Under the pieces are notes generated by a model. The model did no database searches. It worked only from the letters and a program-made list of their open reading frames with translations, and was not told the origin of the DNA. Shown here one piece after another: positions 8,376-16,900 of a stretch of DNA of 64,000 nucleotides. The translations under genes and the position numbers were made by a program. Source of the DNA: Halobacteriovorax sp. GB3 (GTDB taxonomy: Bacteria; Bdellovibrionota; Bacteriovoracia; Bacteriovoracales; Bacteriovoracaceae); contig NZ_JAQSLN010000003.1 of the NCBI RefSeq assembly GCF_028649655.1, positions 496,001 through 560,000 of the forward strand. Reading direction: 5' to 3'. Each line of letters opens with the position of its first letter. The stretch's first letter is position 1.

Positions 8376-9152
8376 ATGAAAATAGCCTCATGGAACGTCG
8401 CAGGCCTTCGAGCTTGTGTAAAAAAAGGATTTTATAACTGGTACCTTAATTCGGCCCCTGACGTGGTCTGCCTTCAAGAGACCAAGGCCATGGTTGACCA
8501 GTTGCCAGAAGAAGTTGTCACTCCACCAGATCACGATACTTTATACGCCCCCGCAAAAAAGAGGGGCTATAGTGGTGTTTCTACATGGATTCATAAAAAT
8601 CTCAAGGCCAATTCAAAAATAGGACTTGGCGAAGATATTTTTGATGATGAGGGAAGAACAATAATTACTGAGTTTAAGCACTTTTTTTTAATAAATTGCT
8701 ATTTCCCCAATGGTCAGCGTGATCACGCACGCGTCCCCTATAAAATGGACTTCTGTGAGCTTGTTTTAGCGAAAGCAAAAGAACTAATGAAAGATACGGG
8801 TAAAGAAATTGTGATCACAGGAGATTTCAATACGGCCCATACAGAAGACGACCTTGCCAATCCAAAGACAAATAAAAAAACCACAGGTTTTCTTCCCAAC
8901 GAAAGGGCCTGGATGGATAAGTTATTAGAATCGGGTTTTATCGATGCTTTTCGCCATTTCAACCCTAAGGGCAACGGCCATTACACGTGGTGGACTTATC
9001 GTTCTAATTGTCGCGAAAGAAATATTGGCTGGCGCATTGATTACTTTTGGGTTTCAAAAGGCCTAAAAGAGAGTTTAAAGGACTGTTACCATCAAATAGA
9101 CATCTTGGGCAGTGATCACTGCCCAATCGTCTTAGAAATCGATACTAACTAG
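8376..9152 (+). CDS. xth: Exodeoxyribonuclease III / AP endonuclease
   Basis: A 258-residue member of the exonuclease III family, which cleaves DNA at abasic sites and trims 3' ends in base excision repair. The motifs run in order: WNVAGLRA at the N-terminus (Asn7), LQETK (metal-binding Glu), GDFNTAH (catalytic Asp), and GSDHCPI at the C-terminus (Asp-His pair). The WNVAGLRACVKKGF start is closer to the human APE1 branch than to E. coli XthA. Length fits. The sequence coding for the final DH motif is a perfect 22-base palindrome. Confidence 0.95.
   Translation: MKIASWNVAGLRACVKKGFYNWYLNSAPDVVCLQETKAMVDQLPEEVVTPPDHDTLYAPAKKRGYSGVSTWIHKNLKANSKIGLGEDIFDDEGRTIITEFKHFFLINCYFPNGQRDHARVPYKMDFCELVLAKAKELMKDTGKEIVITGDFNTAHTEDDLANPKTNKKTTGFLPNERAWMDKLLESGFIDAFRHFNPKGNGHYTWWTYRSNCRERNIGWRIDYFWVSKGLKESLKDCYHQIDILGSDHCPIVLEIDTN
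9105..9126. repeat. Perfect 22-bp palindrome inside xth
   Basis: TTGGGCAGTGA is followed directly by its reverse complement. It lies in the codons for the conserved GSDHCP motif near the 3' end of xth, 27 bases before the convergent gene. It has no T tract, so it is not a classical terminator. Confidence 0.75.
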
Positions 9153-10469
9153 TTAGTCATTTTTAGAAAAAACACACTGGCCGAGAAAATAAGTCTCATT
9201 GACGAGTTTATCGTACTCGGCCCTTTTCTTTTTCATTGGCGCGATGATTTTCTTTAAAACTTCTTCGGCCTTATCTTTGTCTTGGTACTTAGGAGCATCT
9301 ACTAGAATGAAGTTTGCAAACTTTCCACTCTCCAAGTTTCCAGTTTTCTTCTCTTTACCCATAATTTCAGCACCAGACATTGTTGCACGGTATAGTGCTT
9401 TAATATAAGTTGCACCCTTTACTTTTTTCTTTTCATTTTGCTCAACAAAACTTCTCATAACATCAAACATTGAAAGAAATGGTCCTCCTCCAATATCACT
9501 TCCTAATGCCCAACGAACTCCGTGCTTTTCAGTAAACTTGAAATCAAAAAGTCCAGAACCAAGACCTTTTTCTTTAACGGGTGCATTTGATGTTGGACAG
9601 TGTGCAACGGCCGTTTGTGTCTTAGCGAGCGTTTTCAACTCTTCTTTTGAAAGATAAATTCCATGACCCATGATTGTCTTTTTCCCAAGAACACCACTTT
9701 TCTTATAAATATCAGTATAAGTTGGAACCTTTTCAAAACCCTTAATATCTTTATAGATTGATTTTACAAAATCGATCTCATTGAGAGTCTCACTCAAATG
9801 AGTTTGAATAAAAGATTTATTTTGTCTCGCAATCTTTGCAGACTCTTTCATGACATCAGGATGCGTTGTGATAGCAAAGCGAGGAGTCATGGCATATTTT
9901 TCTTTGTACTTACTCGCTAATTTTGTAACACTGCTAATTGCGTTTTTCTTTGTTTGGCTTAAGTACTCTGGTGAGTTCATTGTCATGAGGACATTTCCGA
10001 CAATGTAATCCCCAACAAAGTTCTTTAGCGCATCATCTACTGTGTGTGGATGAATAGACGCATAAACAGCTCCTCCAAGTGTTCCACAAGCAAGAAGTTC
10101 TGTGGCAAAACTAGCAGATTTTTCCTTAGAATATTTCCTCTCTTTAAATTTAGCTTCATATGGCCACGTATAATTTGAAAGCCAATCGAGAAGATTATCT
10201 TTTGGCATGAGGCGTACATCATCTTGCACCCAGTGAAAGTGCATATCATAGAAACCAGGCATGGCCACTTGACCGATAGCATCTTTTACTTCAATTGATT
10301 TTTTACTGGCGTATTTCGGTAGGATTTTTTTCTCTAGGCCTTTTTCTACAAATTTATAGCCATCTTTATATTTTTTTAAGACAAGAGCGCCATTTTTAAC
10401 AAACTCGCACTTTTTATCCGATAAAGGGTTGATATAATCACATAAGATTATCTTGTATAATGGATTCAA
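9153..10469 (-). CDS. guaD: Guanine deaminase (amidohydrolase family)
   Basis: About 438 residues. Guanine deaminase converts guanine to xanthine in purine salvage. Metal-binding and substrate motifs are visible in order: YDMHFHWVQ (HxH), IQTHLSE, GHGIYLS, HCPTSN and ALGSDIGGGPFLSMFD, the last being typical of GuaD. I place the start at TTG 10469 because AGGAG lies seven bases upstream; the frame remains open to TTG 10484, which has no ribosome-binding site of its own. The start lies only 34 bases from the start of divergent nfeD. Confidence 0.85.
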   Translation of the reverse strand: MNPLYKIILCDYINPLSDKKCEFVKNGALVLKKYKDGYKFVEKGLEKKILPKYASKKSIEVKDAIGQVAMPGFYDMHFHWVQDDVRLMPKDNLLDWLSNYTWPYEAKFKERKYSKEKSASFATELLACGTLGGAVYASIHPHTVDDALKNFVGDYIVGNVLMTMNSPEYLSQTKKNAISSVTKLASKYKEKYAMTPRFAITTHPDVMKESAKIARQNKSFIQTHLSETLNEIDFVKSIYKDIKGFEKVPTYTDIYKKSGVLGKKTIMGHGIYLSKEELKTLAKTQTAVAHCPTSNAPVKEKGLGSGLFDFKFTEKHGVRWALGSDIGGGPFLSMFDVMRSFVEQNEKKKVKGATYIKALYRATMSGAEIMGKEKKTGNLESGKFANFILVDAPKYQDKDKAEEVLKKIIAPMKKKRAEYDKLVNETYFLGQCVFSKND

Positions 10470-10503
10470 AAGAATTCTCCTCAATTTTTAAAAGGTGGAC
10501 ATC

Positions 10504-11829
10504 ATGAGGTATCACTTTCTACGTTTTTACGCAATCCTTTGTCTTTGTTTAGCGCCACTTCTAAGTGCTATGGCGCAAACAATTCCAAATGAGACGACCT
10601 ACAAAGTAGATAAGATCCTTTTAACCACAATTGATTCATCAATTAATCCTGCAACCTTTAATTATTTAGACAATGCTTTAAAAAGGGCCATTAAAGAAGA
10701 CTTCAACCTAGTCGTCATTAAAATGAATACTCCTGGTGGACTCATCTCGACGACCAAGAAAATTCTCACGCTCATCGGGGACTCTCCCCTGCCCTTTATT
10801 GTCTGGGTGGCCCCAGAAGGTTCGAGTGCCACAAGTGCAGGAGCGATCATCTCATCCAGTGCTCATATTCTTCTAATGAGTGAAGGAACCAATATCGGCG
10901 CGGCAACACCTGTTCAAATGGGCTCAAAAATAAAAGAAGACGACCTTAGAGACAAGGCGATAAACGATCTTGTGGCCCTTGTTCGAAGCCTAAGTGAAAC
11001 CAGAAAAAGAAATCCAGCGCCCTTTGAGCTCATGATCACGAAGGCCCAAAGTTTTACGGCCAAAGAGGCCTTAGAAAAGAAAGTTATCGATGGCATAGTT
11101 AATAGTGAAGCTCAGCTACTAAACTTTCTAAGCGATAAAGTCATCCACATCAAGGGAACTGACAGTCGATTAAAAATGAGTGCTACTCCTATAGTCGTTG
11201 AACAAGAAATGGATCTAGGCCAAGTACTTCTCAATATCTTTGCCAACCCATCTCTGGCCTACTTATTCTTTCTAATTGGTGCGGCATTGATTTATCTTGA
11301 ACTACAAACTCCAGGAGGCATGATCGCTGGAGCACTTGGGGCAGTATCTCTTATTATTGCGGCCATTGGTTTTCAAGTTCTTCCACTGAACCTTGGAGCA
11401 CTAGGGTTATTGGCCCTATCCTTTATTCTATTTATCATGGAAGTTTATATCACTTCTTATGGGATTCTTTCTATAGCGGGAATAGCGAGTTTAGTGACCG
11501 GCTCACTCTTTCTCTTTCGCACCAATGACTCATACATACATCTTAGCGGAGAACTTATTTTCTCTGCCACGTCGGCCATTGTGCTTTTTCTCATTTTTAT
11601 GGCCTATATTATTTTGAGAGATCAAAAAAATGTAGGAAAAAAGAGTTTCAATAAATTTGTTGGCCTAGAGGGGACAGTTATCACTTCCCTTGGACAAGAG
11701 GGTGAGTTTTATCTGTATCAAGTGAAAGTTAACGGGGAGTTTTGGAAGGCCCAAAGTCCTATCCAGCACAATCAAGGTGATAAAGTTGTAATTAAAGAAC
11801 AAAATACAAATATGCAATTGATCATCTAA
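10504..11829 (+). CDS. nfeD: NfeD-type membrane serine protease (stomatin partner)
   Basis: A 441-residue long-form NfeD. The start is ATG 10504, with AGGTGG five bases upstream. A signal peptide (to about residue 25) is followed by a ClpP-like SDH protease domain (residues 30-210) with the Ser-Lys dyad: Ser in SSATSAGA and Lys in DLRDKAINDL. Four to five membrane segments follow (about residues 245-375) and a C-terminal OB-fold NfeD domain. In other species this protease cleaves the C-terminal region of stomatin and is encoded next to it. Here the stomatin gene lies about 4.3 kb away. Confidence 0.92.
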   Translation: MRYHFLRFYAILCLCLAPLLSAMAQTIPNETTYKVDKILLTTIDSSINPATFNYLDNALKRAIKEDFNLVVIKMNTPGGLISTTKKILTLIGDSPLPFIVWVAPEGSSATSAGAIISSSAHILLMSEGTNIGAATPVQMGSKIKEDDLRDKAINDLVALVRSLSETRKRNPAPFELMITKAQSFTAKEALEKKVIDGIVNSEAQLLNFLSDKVIHIKGTDSRLKMSATPIVVEQEMDLGQVLLNIFANPSLAYLFFLIGAALIYLELQTPGGMIAGALGAVSLIIAAIGFQVLPLNLGALGLLALSFILFIMEVYITSYGILSIAGIASLVTGSLFLFRTNDSYIHLSGELIFSATSAIVLFLIFMAYIILRDQKNVGKKSFNKFVGLEGTVITSLGQEGEFYLYQVKVNGEFWKAQSPIQHNQGDKVVIKEQNTNMQLII

Positions 11830-11878
11830 AAGAGATCGACTACATTTTGGTAAATCATTTTATTTTTAGGAGTAAACA

Positions 11879-12028
11879 ATGGCCCAACGCGTCCGTTTTA
11901 GTTACGTTTTAAATATTGCTCTCACTCTTGTTAAGCAGGGAGAGATTTCGATGAAAGAAATTGAATGGCTTAGAAGAGAATTTGCTAATTGGTTTAAAGG
12001 ACTAATTACTTTCAAGGCCCTCTTTTAA
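11879..12028 (+). CDS. Possible small protein, 49 residues
   Basis: A short ORF starting at ATG 11879 with a strong AGGAG site nine bases upstream. The product begins MAQRVRFSYVLNIALTLVKQ and is amphipathic and basic (WLRREFANWFKG). Its last 27 bases overlap the 3' end of the convergent nuclease-like gene. The ribosome-binding site and position behind nfeD support it; lack of a recognised family and the overlap weigh against. It could be a conserved small cytoplasmic protein. Confidence 0.5.
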   Translation: MAQRVRFSYVLNIALTLVKQGEISMKEIEWLRREFANWFKGLITFKALF

Positions 12029-13144
12029 AAAATCGGGAACCACAACCATTTCATCGATGGGGATTTCCGAGACGCGAACTTCCCCGTCGTGATAGACGCC
12101 AATGGCCTCGAGACTTTTTGCCAGTTCCTTGTCTCCGCCAAATGGAAATACAACCTCAGTTTCAACAATTTTATCAAGTCTAGTAAACTGCAGAATTTCT
12201 AACGTTAACCTTGCCTGATCCACAATACTTTTTCTCGTTCCAGCAATTCGCCCCACTGTTTTTTCTGAGTGCTTTACTTCGTGAAACGTAATTTTTCCCG
12301 ATTCAGGATTGATACTAATGAGATCAATCTCTTTTGTTTCTATCTTTGAACGGAGCTTGTTAACAAAAATATCTTTCTCATCTTCTACAATTGTTCCAGC
12401 TAGTCTAGGATATTGCCTTTTAATCTTATCAACACTTAATCCACCAAGCTCAATATTCCTGACTAAATGATCTATCTCGCGCTCAAGGGATTCTTTAAAT
12501 ATCTTTTGAACCAGTGTCATATTACTTAAATTTATCCCTTTTAAAGTAAATGGATAAATACTACGGCCTATAACATTGGCCCTAGAAAGAGCAACTTTTA
12601 ATTCCGCTAATTCCCCTAGAGTTGGAACAAGAAGAAAGTTCGAAATAATCGTATAGTGATCAGAGTGAGTGTATAGTCGCTTCTTATCAAGGGAAGACTT
12701 TTCAAAGTTCTTCTTGGCCGCAATGACAATCTTTCTTAATTGAGAACGAAATGTATCAAAATAAAAACTATTCTCGTGAGTCTCTACTTGTGAAGAAAGA
12801 GTTTGTATTTTTTTATCTAAAGCAAATACGCGCCTTTTCATACTTTCAAAAGCATCTCCTACAACGGGAGAGCGTCTATTTTTTAAAAAGAAATCTTGTT
12901 TGAAAAAATCTGATGACCAAAATGGCGATGGTTGAGATGAGACGAAACTTCTTATTATCGGCTCCCTTTGGGCCATAGAACTTTCCTCTATGCGGGCCGA
13001 AAAATCTCGCGTTGGAGAGGTATCCATCGAACCGATAAATTCCTCAACAAGAGCGAAACAATTTGTTTTTCTTGGAGCTGCATCGACAATAGTCGAAGAT
13101 GCCAATAAATAGAAGGCCAAGAAAAAGGCCTTGAAATATTTCAC
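12002..13144 (-). CDS. Exported protein with C-terminal PD-(D/E)XK-like domain
   Basis: A 380-residue protein starting with GTG at 13144, preceded by a purine-rich GGGATAGAGA stretch. It has a signal peptide (residues 1-22, cleavage after VDA). The N-terminal 230 residues are helical and unrecognised. Near residues 270-295 the pattern KEIDLISINPESGKITFHEVKH gives D...ExK, the core of a PD-(D/E)XK nuclease fold, followed by an Arg/Gln-containing helix (SIVDQARLTLEI). A secreted nuclease that could digest prey DNA is possible but inferred. Its start codon lies in one arm of a nested inverted repeat. Confidence 0.65.
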   Translation of the reverse strand: MKYFKAFFLAFYLLASSTIVDAAPRKTNCFALVEEFIGSMDTSPTRDFSARIEESSMAQREPIIRSFVSSQPSPFWSSDFFKQDFFLKNRRSPVVGDAFESMKRRVFALDKKIQTLSSQVETHENSFYFDTFRSQLRKIVIAAKKNFEKSSLDKKRLYTHSDHYTIISNFLLVPTLGELAELKVALSRANVIGRSIYPFTLKGINLSNMTLVQKIFKESLEREIDHLVRNIELGGLSVDKIKRQYPRLAGTIVEDEKDIFVNKLRSKIETKEIDLISINPESGKITFHEVKHSEKTVGRIAGTRKSIVDQARLTLEILQFTRLDKIVETEVVFPFGGDKELAKSLEAIGVYHDGEVRVSEIPIDEMVVVPDFLKEGLESN

Positions 13145-13212
13145 TCTCTATCCCTTAAGTTACTGATTTTCGTACAATTCTATAAAAGAAATAGAATTAG
13201 AGATAGAGAGTG
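13142..13212. repeat. Nested inverted repeat over the start of the exported nuclease-like gene
   Basis: Outer arms are a perfect 11-base repeat (CACTCTCTATC at 13142-13152, GATAGAGAGTG at 13202-13212). Inside is a second perfect 8-base repeat (AATTCTAT at 13176-13183, ATAGAATT at 13191-13198). In the minus-strand transcript the GUG start codon and the purine-rich sequence before it would lie in the closing helix. It may control translation or form a cruciform. Confidence 0.65.
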
Positions 13213-13232
13213 TGAAAAAAGAATAGATGCTA

Positions 13233-13628
13233 CTAAGATTTAAACGATTGCTCTTCTAGAATTGCTCTCTCTTTTTCAAGATCACGATTTTCAGCGGCGC
13301 TTTCAGAGAACTTCTCTCCATATCTTGCTTTTAATTTCGTAATGTTACGATTCATAACATCTGAAAATTCTACTCCAAGCTCATCAGAGATGATGGCCAT
13401 ATACCAAAAGAGATCACCCATCTCTTCAGCTAGATTTACGCGATCGAGCTCTTTTCCATAGAAGATATGCTTTTTAAGAGCATCTAAGAACTCTCCTGCT
13501 TCAGTAGAAAGACCAATGCCAGCGTGTAAAAGTCTCTTTAATCCATCATCGCTTAGGCGCTCATCCATGGCCTTAAAGTCAGTCGCTTCAGTTTTAATAG
13601 CATTTTTAACATATTCAGATGTATTCAT
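13233..13628 (-). CDS. MazG-like nucleotide pyrophosphohydrolase
   Basis: A 131-residue all-helical protein of the MazG-like family, which hydrolyses (d)NTPs to monophosphates and pyrophosphate. The metal-binding pattern is present: TEAGEFLDALK in the first core helix (ExxE/D-type) and AEEMGDLFWYM in the second (EExxD). The tail after residue 110 is charged and helical. The ATG at 13628 follows AAGGAGA. A terminator and a possible structured leader lie upstream on the same strand, suggesting regulated transcription. Substrate cannot be told from sequence. Confidence 0.85.
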   Translation of the reverse strand: MNTSEYVKNAIKTEATDFKAMDERLSDDGLKRLLHAGIGLSTEAGEFLDALKKHIFYGKELDRVNLAEEMGDLFWYMAIISDELGVEFSDVMNRNITKLKARYGEKFSESAAENRDLEKERAILEEQSFKS

Positions 13629-13663
13629 AATCTCTCCTTAGTTTCTAAGACAAAATAAAAGAA

Positions 13664-13683
13664 AAGCCCGACGATTGTCGAGC
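13664..13683 (-). terminator. Terminator in the leader of the MazG-like gene
   Basis: On the minus strand GCTCGAC and GTCGGGC pair over an AATC loop (seven pairs with one G-U) and are followed by TTTTCTTTTATTTT. It lies 38-55 bases before the MazG-like start codon. It either ends the upstream beta-CASP operon or acts as an attenuator for the MazG-like gene. Confidence 0.7.
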
Positions 13684-13870
13684 TCATTCTTTGCACTAAC
13701 CTTAGAAATGGGACCGGAGCCTTTTTGAGAGAGAAGAAAGTCAGAAACAAGATGATAAGTATCGAATGGGATGTCGCTACTTAAACTTTTGGATTGCGTT
13801 TCCGATCCCCGTTTTCTTGATATCTATTAAAGCAATTCTCTCCCATCTTTGCGTCATCTCAATGTCAACT
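13684..13870 (-). ncRNA. Candidate structured leader or small RNA
   Basis: A minus-strand stretch without an ORF between the beta-CASP gene and the MazG-like gene. GGGAGAGAA (13836-13844) can pair with TTCTCTCTC (13727-13735), enclosing 100 bases. Inside, a short hairpin closes with a GAAA tetraloop (GGAT-CG-GAAA-CG-CA-ATCC, about 13799-13808 and neighbours). A terminator follows. TTTCTAAG at 13704-13711 is the exact complement of CTTAGAAA at 13643-13650, which itself can fold with CTAAG over the ribosome-binding site. Alternative pairings of this kind are riboswitch-like, but I match it to no known class, including 6S RNA. Confidence 0.35.
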
Positions 13871-13900
13871 TTTAGTCAATTCAGACAACTCGAAGCAGCA

Positions 13901-15208
13901 TTAAGGTAAAATGACTTCAAAATCAAAATTCTCCATAAGAATCTTCTTAAAATTCTCCCTCACTCTTTGTTCCGAATGAATTAAATAAACTCTTCTTGGC
14001 CTTTTATCTGACTTAGAAATCCAATCGATCATCTCCTGATAATCAGCGTGAGCCGAAAGAGAATGAAGCTGGTCGATATGGGCGCGAACTCTTTGTTTGT
14101 GTCCATTAACACGAACAACTTTCTCGCCATTAAGTAGCTCTCGACCAAGGGAGTTCTCGCTTACGTATCCACAAAAAAGAACACTCGTTGATTCATACTT
14201 AAGATAACGTTCTAGGTAGTCGACAACGCGACCACCTGTTGCCATTCCACTTGCGCTTAAAACAATTCGGGCCTCATTATCTCGATAGATTTTCTCTCGC
14301 TCTTTTGACCATTCAATAAAATGTGCGAATTCAAAGGCCTTATTCAAATCTTTTTCGCTAATCTTCAATTCATCACCAAAAGTTCGATACAGTTCAGTGA
14401 TCTTTGTGCTCATTGGACTATCAACATAGACAGGGATTTTATATTCAGGAGCATGATTCATGAGTTCAAAGAGTCGATAAATAAGAACCTGAGTTCGCGC
14501 CAAAGCGAATGAAGGGATTAAAAGAAGTCCATTTGAAGCTTTGGCCTTCATAATGAGTTCTTTCATTTTTATTAGAAAATCATCAGCACCGTGCAGTCGA
14601 TCACCATAGGTTCCTTCTAAAACGAGTTCATCAACTTCTGGCAAATCATCATAAGAGTGATGAAGATCATCATTTTTGCGCCCTAGATCCCCAGAGAAAT
14701 AAATACTCTCTCCACGACTTCCATCATATAAGGAGATGCCTGCGGCACCTGGAACATGAGAGGCCCTTAAGAAGCGAAAACTTAGATTGTCCAATTTGTA
14801 TAATTTGTGAAAACTGATCGTCTCATACAAATCAAAACAACTAAAGGCATCTTCGATTGTATAGAGTGGGCTCGTTTTTTTCTCTCTCGCTTCATGCTCT
14901 TGAATTTTTGCACTATCCTCTAGAATGATTTTACTAATTTCAATTGTAGGTTTTGTGGCATAGATTTTTCCGCGAAAACCTTTTTTATAAAGAAGTGGAA
15001 TGAGCCCTACGTGATCGAGGTGAGCATGTGTCAAAAAGATTGCTTCGATCTCATTTGCTTCAAAGCCTAGAGCATCAAAATTCTTTTTTTGAACAAGATC
15101 ACTTCCTTGATAAAGACCGCTATCGATAAGGTACTTCTTCCCTTCTATTTCTATAAGCGTTTTAGAACCTGTTACAGTTCCAAGGGCCCCGATAAAAGTG
15201 ATGTTCAT
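13901..15208 (-). CDS. Beta-CASP metallo-beta-lactamase-fold ribonuclease
   Basis: A 435-residue protein starting MNITFIGALGTVTGS at ATG 15208, with GAGGGG upstream; the longer frame is rejected because this ATG overlaps the upstream stop (ATGA). The metallo-beta-lactamase motif is THAHLDHVG (His61, His63, Asp65, His66), further ligands are in RASHVPGAAG and FSGDLGR, and the beta-CASP and RMMBL parts follow (LSASGMATGGR, HSLSAHADY). The family is that of CPSF-73-like and bacterial RNases acting as endo- or 5'-exonucleases on RNA. It is translationally coupled to the ATP-cone nuclease gene. Confidence 0.92.
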   Translation of the reverse strand: MNITFIGALGTVTGSKTLIEIEGKKYLIDSGLYQGSDLVQKKNFDALGFEANEIEAIFLTHAHLDHVGLIPLLYKKGFRGKIYATKPTIEISKIILEDSAKIQEHEAREKKTSPLYTIEDAFSCFDLYETISFHKLYKLDNLSFRFLRASHVPGAAGISLYDGSRGESIYFSGDLGRKNDDLHHSYDDLPEVDELVLEGTYGDRLHGADDFLIKMKELIMKAKASNGLLLIPSFALARTQVLIYRLFELMNHAPEYKIPVYVDSPMSTKITELYRTFGDELKISEKDLNKAFEFAHFIEWSKEREKIYRDNEARIVLSASGMATGGRVVDYLERYLKYESTSVLFCGYVSENSLGRELLNGEKVVRVNGHKQRVRAHIDQLHSLSAHADYQEMIDWISKSDKRPRRVYLIHSEQRVRENFKKILMENFDFEVILP

Positions 15209-16059
15209 AAATCCCCTCGCTTTGAGTTTATCGCCTTGGCCAAAAGGCAATTGATCTCTTCAATAATCTTTTCCATTTTATCATGATCAAGGCCAAGATG
15301 TTCCTGCACAAACTTTCTTCTGCGCTTTAGTTGTCTAATCACAACGATCCCCTCGCCTAAAAGAGATTTGGCATCAGAGACCTTTAAGGATTTTAAAACG
15401 GTTACAGGATAAACTTTATAACGAATAATATTTTCGACAAGGTTATACTCACTATCGGGATAATTCATGGAGATTAATCCAAGTCCAACTCCCTCTGCAT
15501 AAGTGATGGCATCTTTTGAAAAATATGTATTTGAGATGATAAGAAAATGATCAAAACCAGGAGAAATGGGATTGGCCTTAATATCTAAACTTCGAGCATA
15601 AACATAGAGGGCCGTTTTAATGTCATTTTTATGAGTTCTTGAGTTGTGATATTTACATTCACACATTAAGTCCATGTCAGCTCTCGTGGCATAGACATCG
15701 ACCTCGTGAGAAACAAATTGTCCCTTAACATTAAGACTGACTTTGGTTTTAAAACCCTTCATCTTTAAAAGTTCACTACAGAGAATCTCAAACGGGTAAC
15801 CAGTTGGTCCAAGTAATTCCATGGCCCTTTTTATATGATAATTAGCGGCAGCTACTTTAGAGTGCTTTTCTAGCTCTCTTCTGGCCATACCGTGAAGCTT
15901 GGTCGTGGAGACTTCTCTAGAGAGTTCCTTTTCCATTTTTTCAACTAGCTCATTACAGGTTTTCTCGTGCAGACCACTTCTTCTTAAGCTTTTTTTAAGC
16001 TTTCTTTTATCATAGCGCTCTTGCTGCTTATTACGTTTTCTCAGTAGAAATGGTGTCAT
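15205..16059 (-). CDS. ATP-cone domain fused to Mrr-like restriction endonuclease domain
   Basis: A 284-residue two-domain protein. Residues 5-85 resemble an ATP-cone (RKRNKQQERYDKRKLKKSL start, RRELEKHSKVAAANYHIKRAM end), the nucleotide-sensing module of ribonucleotide reductases and NrdR. Residues 88-225 are an Mrr-type PD-(D/E)XK domain: FEILCSELLKMKGF, then HEVDVYATRADMDLMCECKYH, giving Asp121 and Glu134-x-Lys136. The last 50 residues are basic and helical. The stop overlaps the start of the beta-CASP RNase gene by four bases. A nuclease gated by (d)ATP level is a reasonable reading; whether it acts in defence, repair or RNA metabolism is unknown. Confidence 0.82.
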   Translation of the reverse strand: MTPFLLRKRNKQQERYDKRKLKKSLRRSGLHEKTCNELVEKMEKELSREVSTTKLHGMARRELEKHSKVAAANYHIKRAMELLGPTGYPFEILCSELLKMKGFKTKVSLNVKGQFVSHEVDVYATRADMDLMCECKYHNSRTHKNDIKTALYVYARSLDIKANPISPGFDHFLIISNTYFSKDAITYAEGVGLGLISMNYPDSEYNLVENIIRYKVYPVTVLKSLKVSDAKSLLGEGIVVIRQLKRRRKFVQEHLGLDHDKMEKIIEEINCLLAKAINSKRGDL

Positions 16060-16147
16060 GAGGCAAACACTCCTTTGTCGCCACTTGTTGCCAATAAATA
16101 ATCTGTAAGGATAGAATACTAATGAATCTTAAAAGGAGTCAAAGGCA

Positions 16148-16900
16148 ATGCCTCAAATTTATTCATTTCTTCCCCTGATTATTATTCTTATTATTCTCGT
16201 TTTTAATACGATTAAAATTTTAACAGAATACGAACGTGCCGTTGTTTTTAGACTAGGTCGATTAACAGGTGTAAGAGGACCGGGTCTTATCATTCTTATC
16301 CCTGGACTTGAAAAAATGAGAAGAGTCGATCTTCGAACAGTTACAATGGATATTCCCTCTCAGGATATTATTTCAAAAGATAACGTTACTTTAAAAGTTA
16401 ATGGTGTTCTCTATTTTCGCGTTGAAGATTCGGAAAAGGCCATCATCGCCATAGAAGACTATTGGTCGGCCACAGCACAAATTGCGCAAACAACACTTCG
16501 CTCTGTTATTGGTCAATTTGAATTAGATGAAATTCTCTCACAAAGAGATAAAATTAATTCTAAACTCCAGGTAATTCTCGATGAGCAAACTGAGCCTTGG
16601 GGAATTAAAGTTAGTGCAGTTGAAGTGAAGGCCATTGACCTACCACTAGAAATGCAAAGGGCCATGGCCAAACAAGCAGAGGCAGAAAGAGATAAGAGAG
16701 CGAAAGTTATTAGTGCTCAAGGAGAGCTTGAAGCTTCGGAAAAGCTTGCAAAGGCAGCCGAGATGCTCAACACTCAAGATAATGCCATCACACTTCGCTA
16801 TCTTGACACCATGAGAGAAATATCTGCAGGAGAAGGAAAATCAACAACGTTCTTTCCACTGCCAATCGATCTTATGAAGTCAATGATTGAAAAGAAATGA
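16148..16900 (+). CDS. Stomatin/SPFH-domain membrane protein (slipin)
   Basis: A 250-residue bacterial stomatin. One N-terminal membrane segment (residues 6-22) is followed by the SPFH/band-7 domain ([22 protein letters not shown], then [19 protein letters not shown]) and a C-terminal coiled coil rich in Ala and Glu ([22 protein letters not shown]). Such proteins form ring or cage assemblies in the inner membrane and are partners of NfeD proteases. The ATG follows AAAAGGAG. Its stop overlaps the start of the DOMON-like gene (ATGA). The gene for the NfeD partner is about 4.3 kb upstream on the same strand. Confidence 0.95.
   Translation: MPQIYSFLPLIIILIILVFNTIKILTEYERAVVFRLGRLTGVRGPGLIILIPGLEKMRRVDLRTVTMDIPSQDIISKDNVTLKVNGVLYFRVEDSEKAIIAIEDYWSATAQIAQTTLRSVIGQFELDEILSQRDKINSKLQVILDEQTEPWGIKVSAVEVKAIDLPLEMQRAMAKQAEAERDKRAKVISAQGELEASEKLAKAAEMLNTQDNAITLRYLDTMREISAGEGKSTTFFPLPIDLMKSMIEKK

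Noticed and set aside
13666-13844. 6S RNA or SRP RNA
   Set aside because: No match to the conserved SRP loop, and the size and central bubble of 6S RNA are not convincing. Kept only as an unnamed structured leader.
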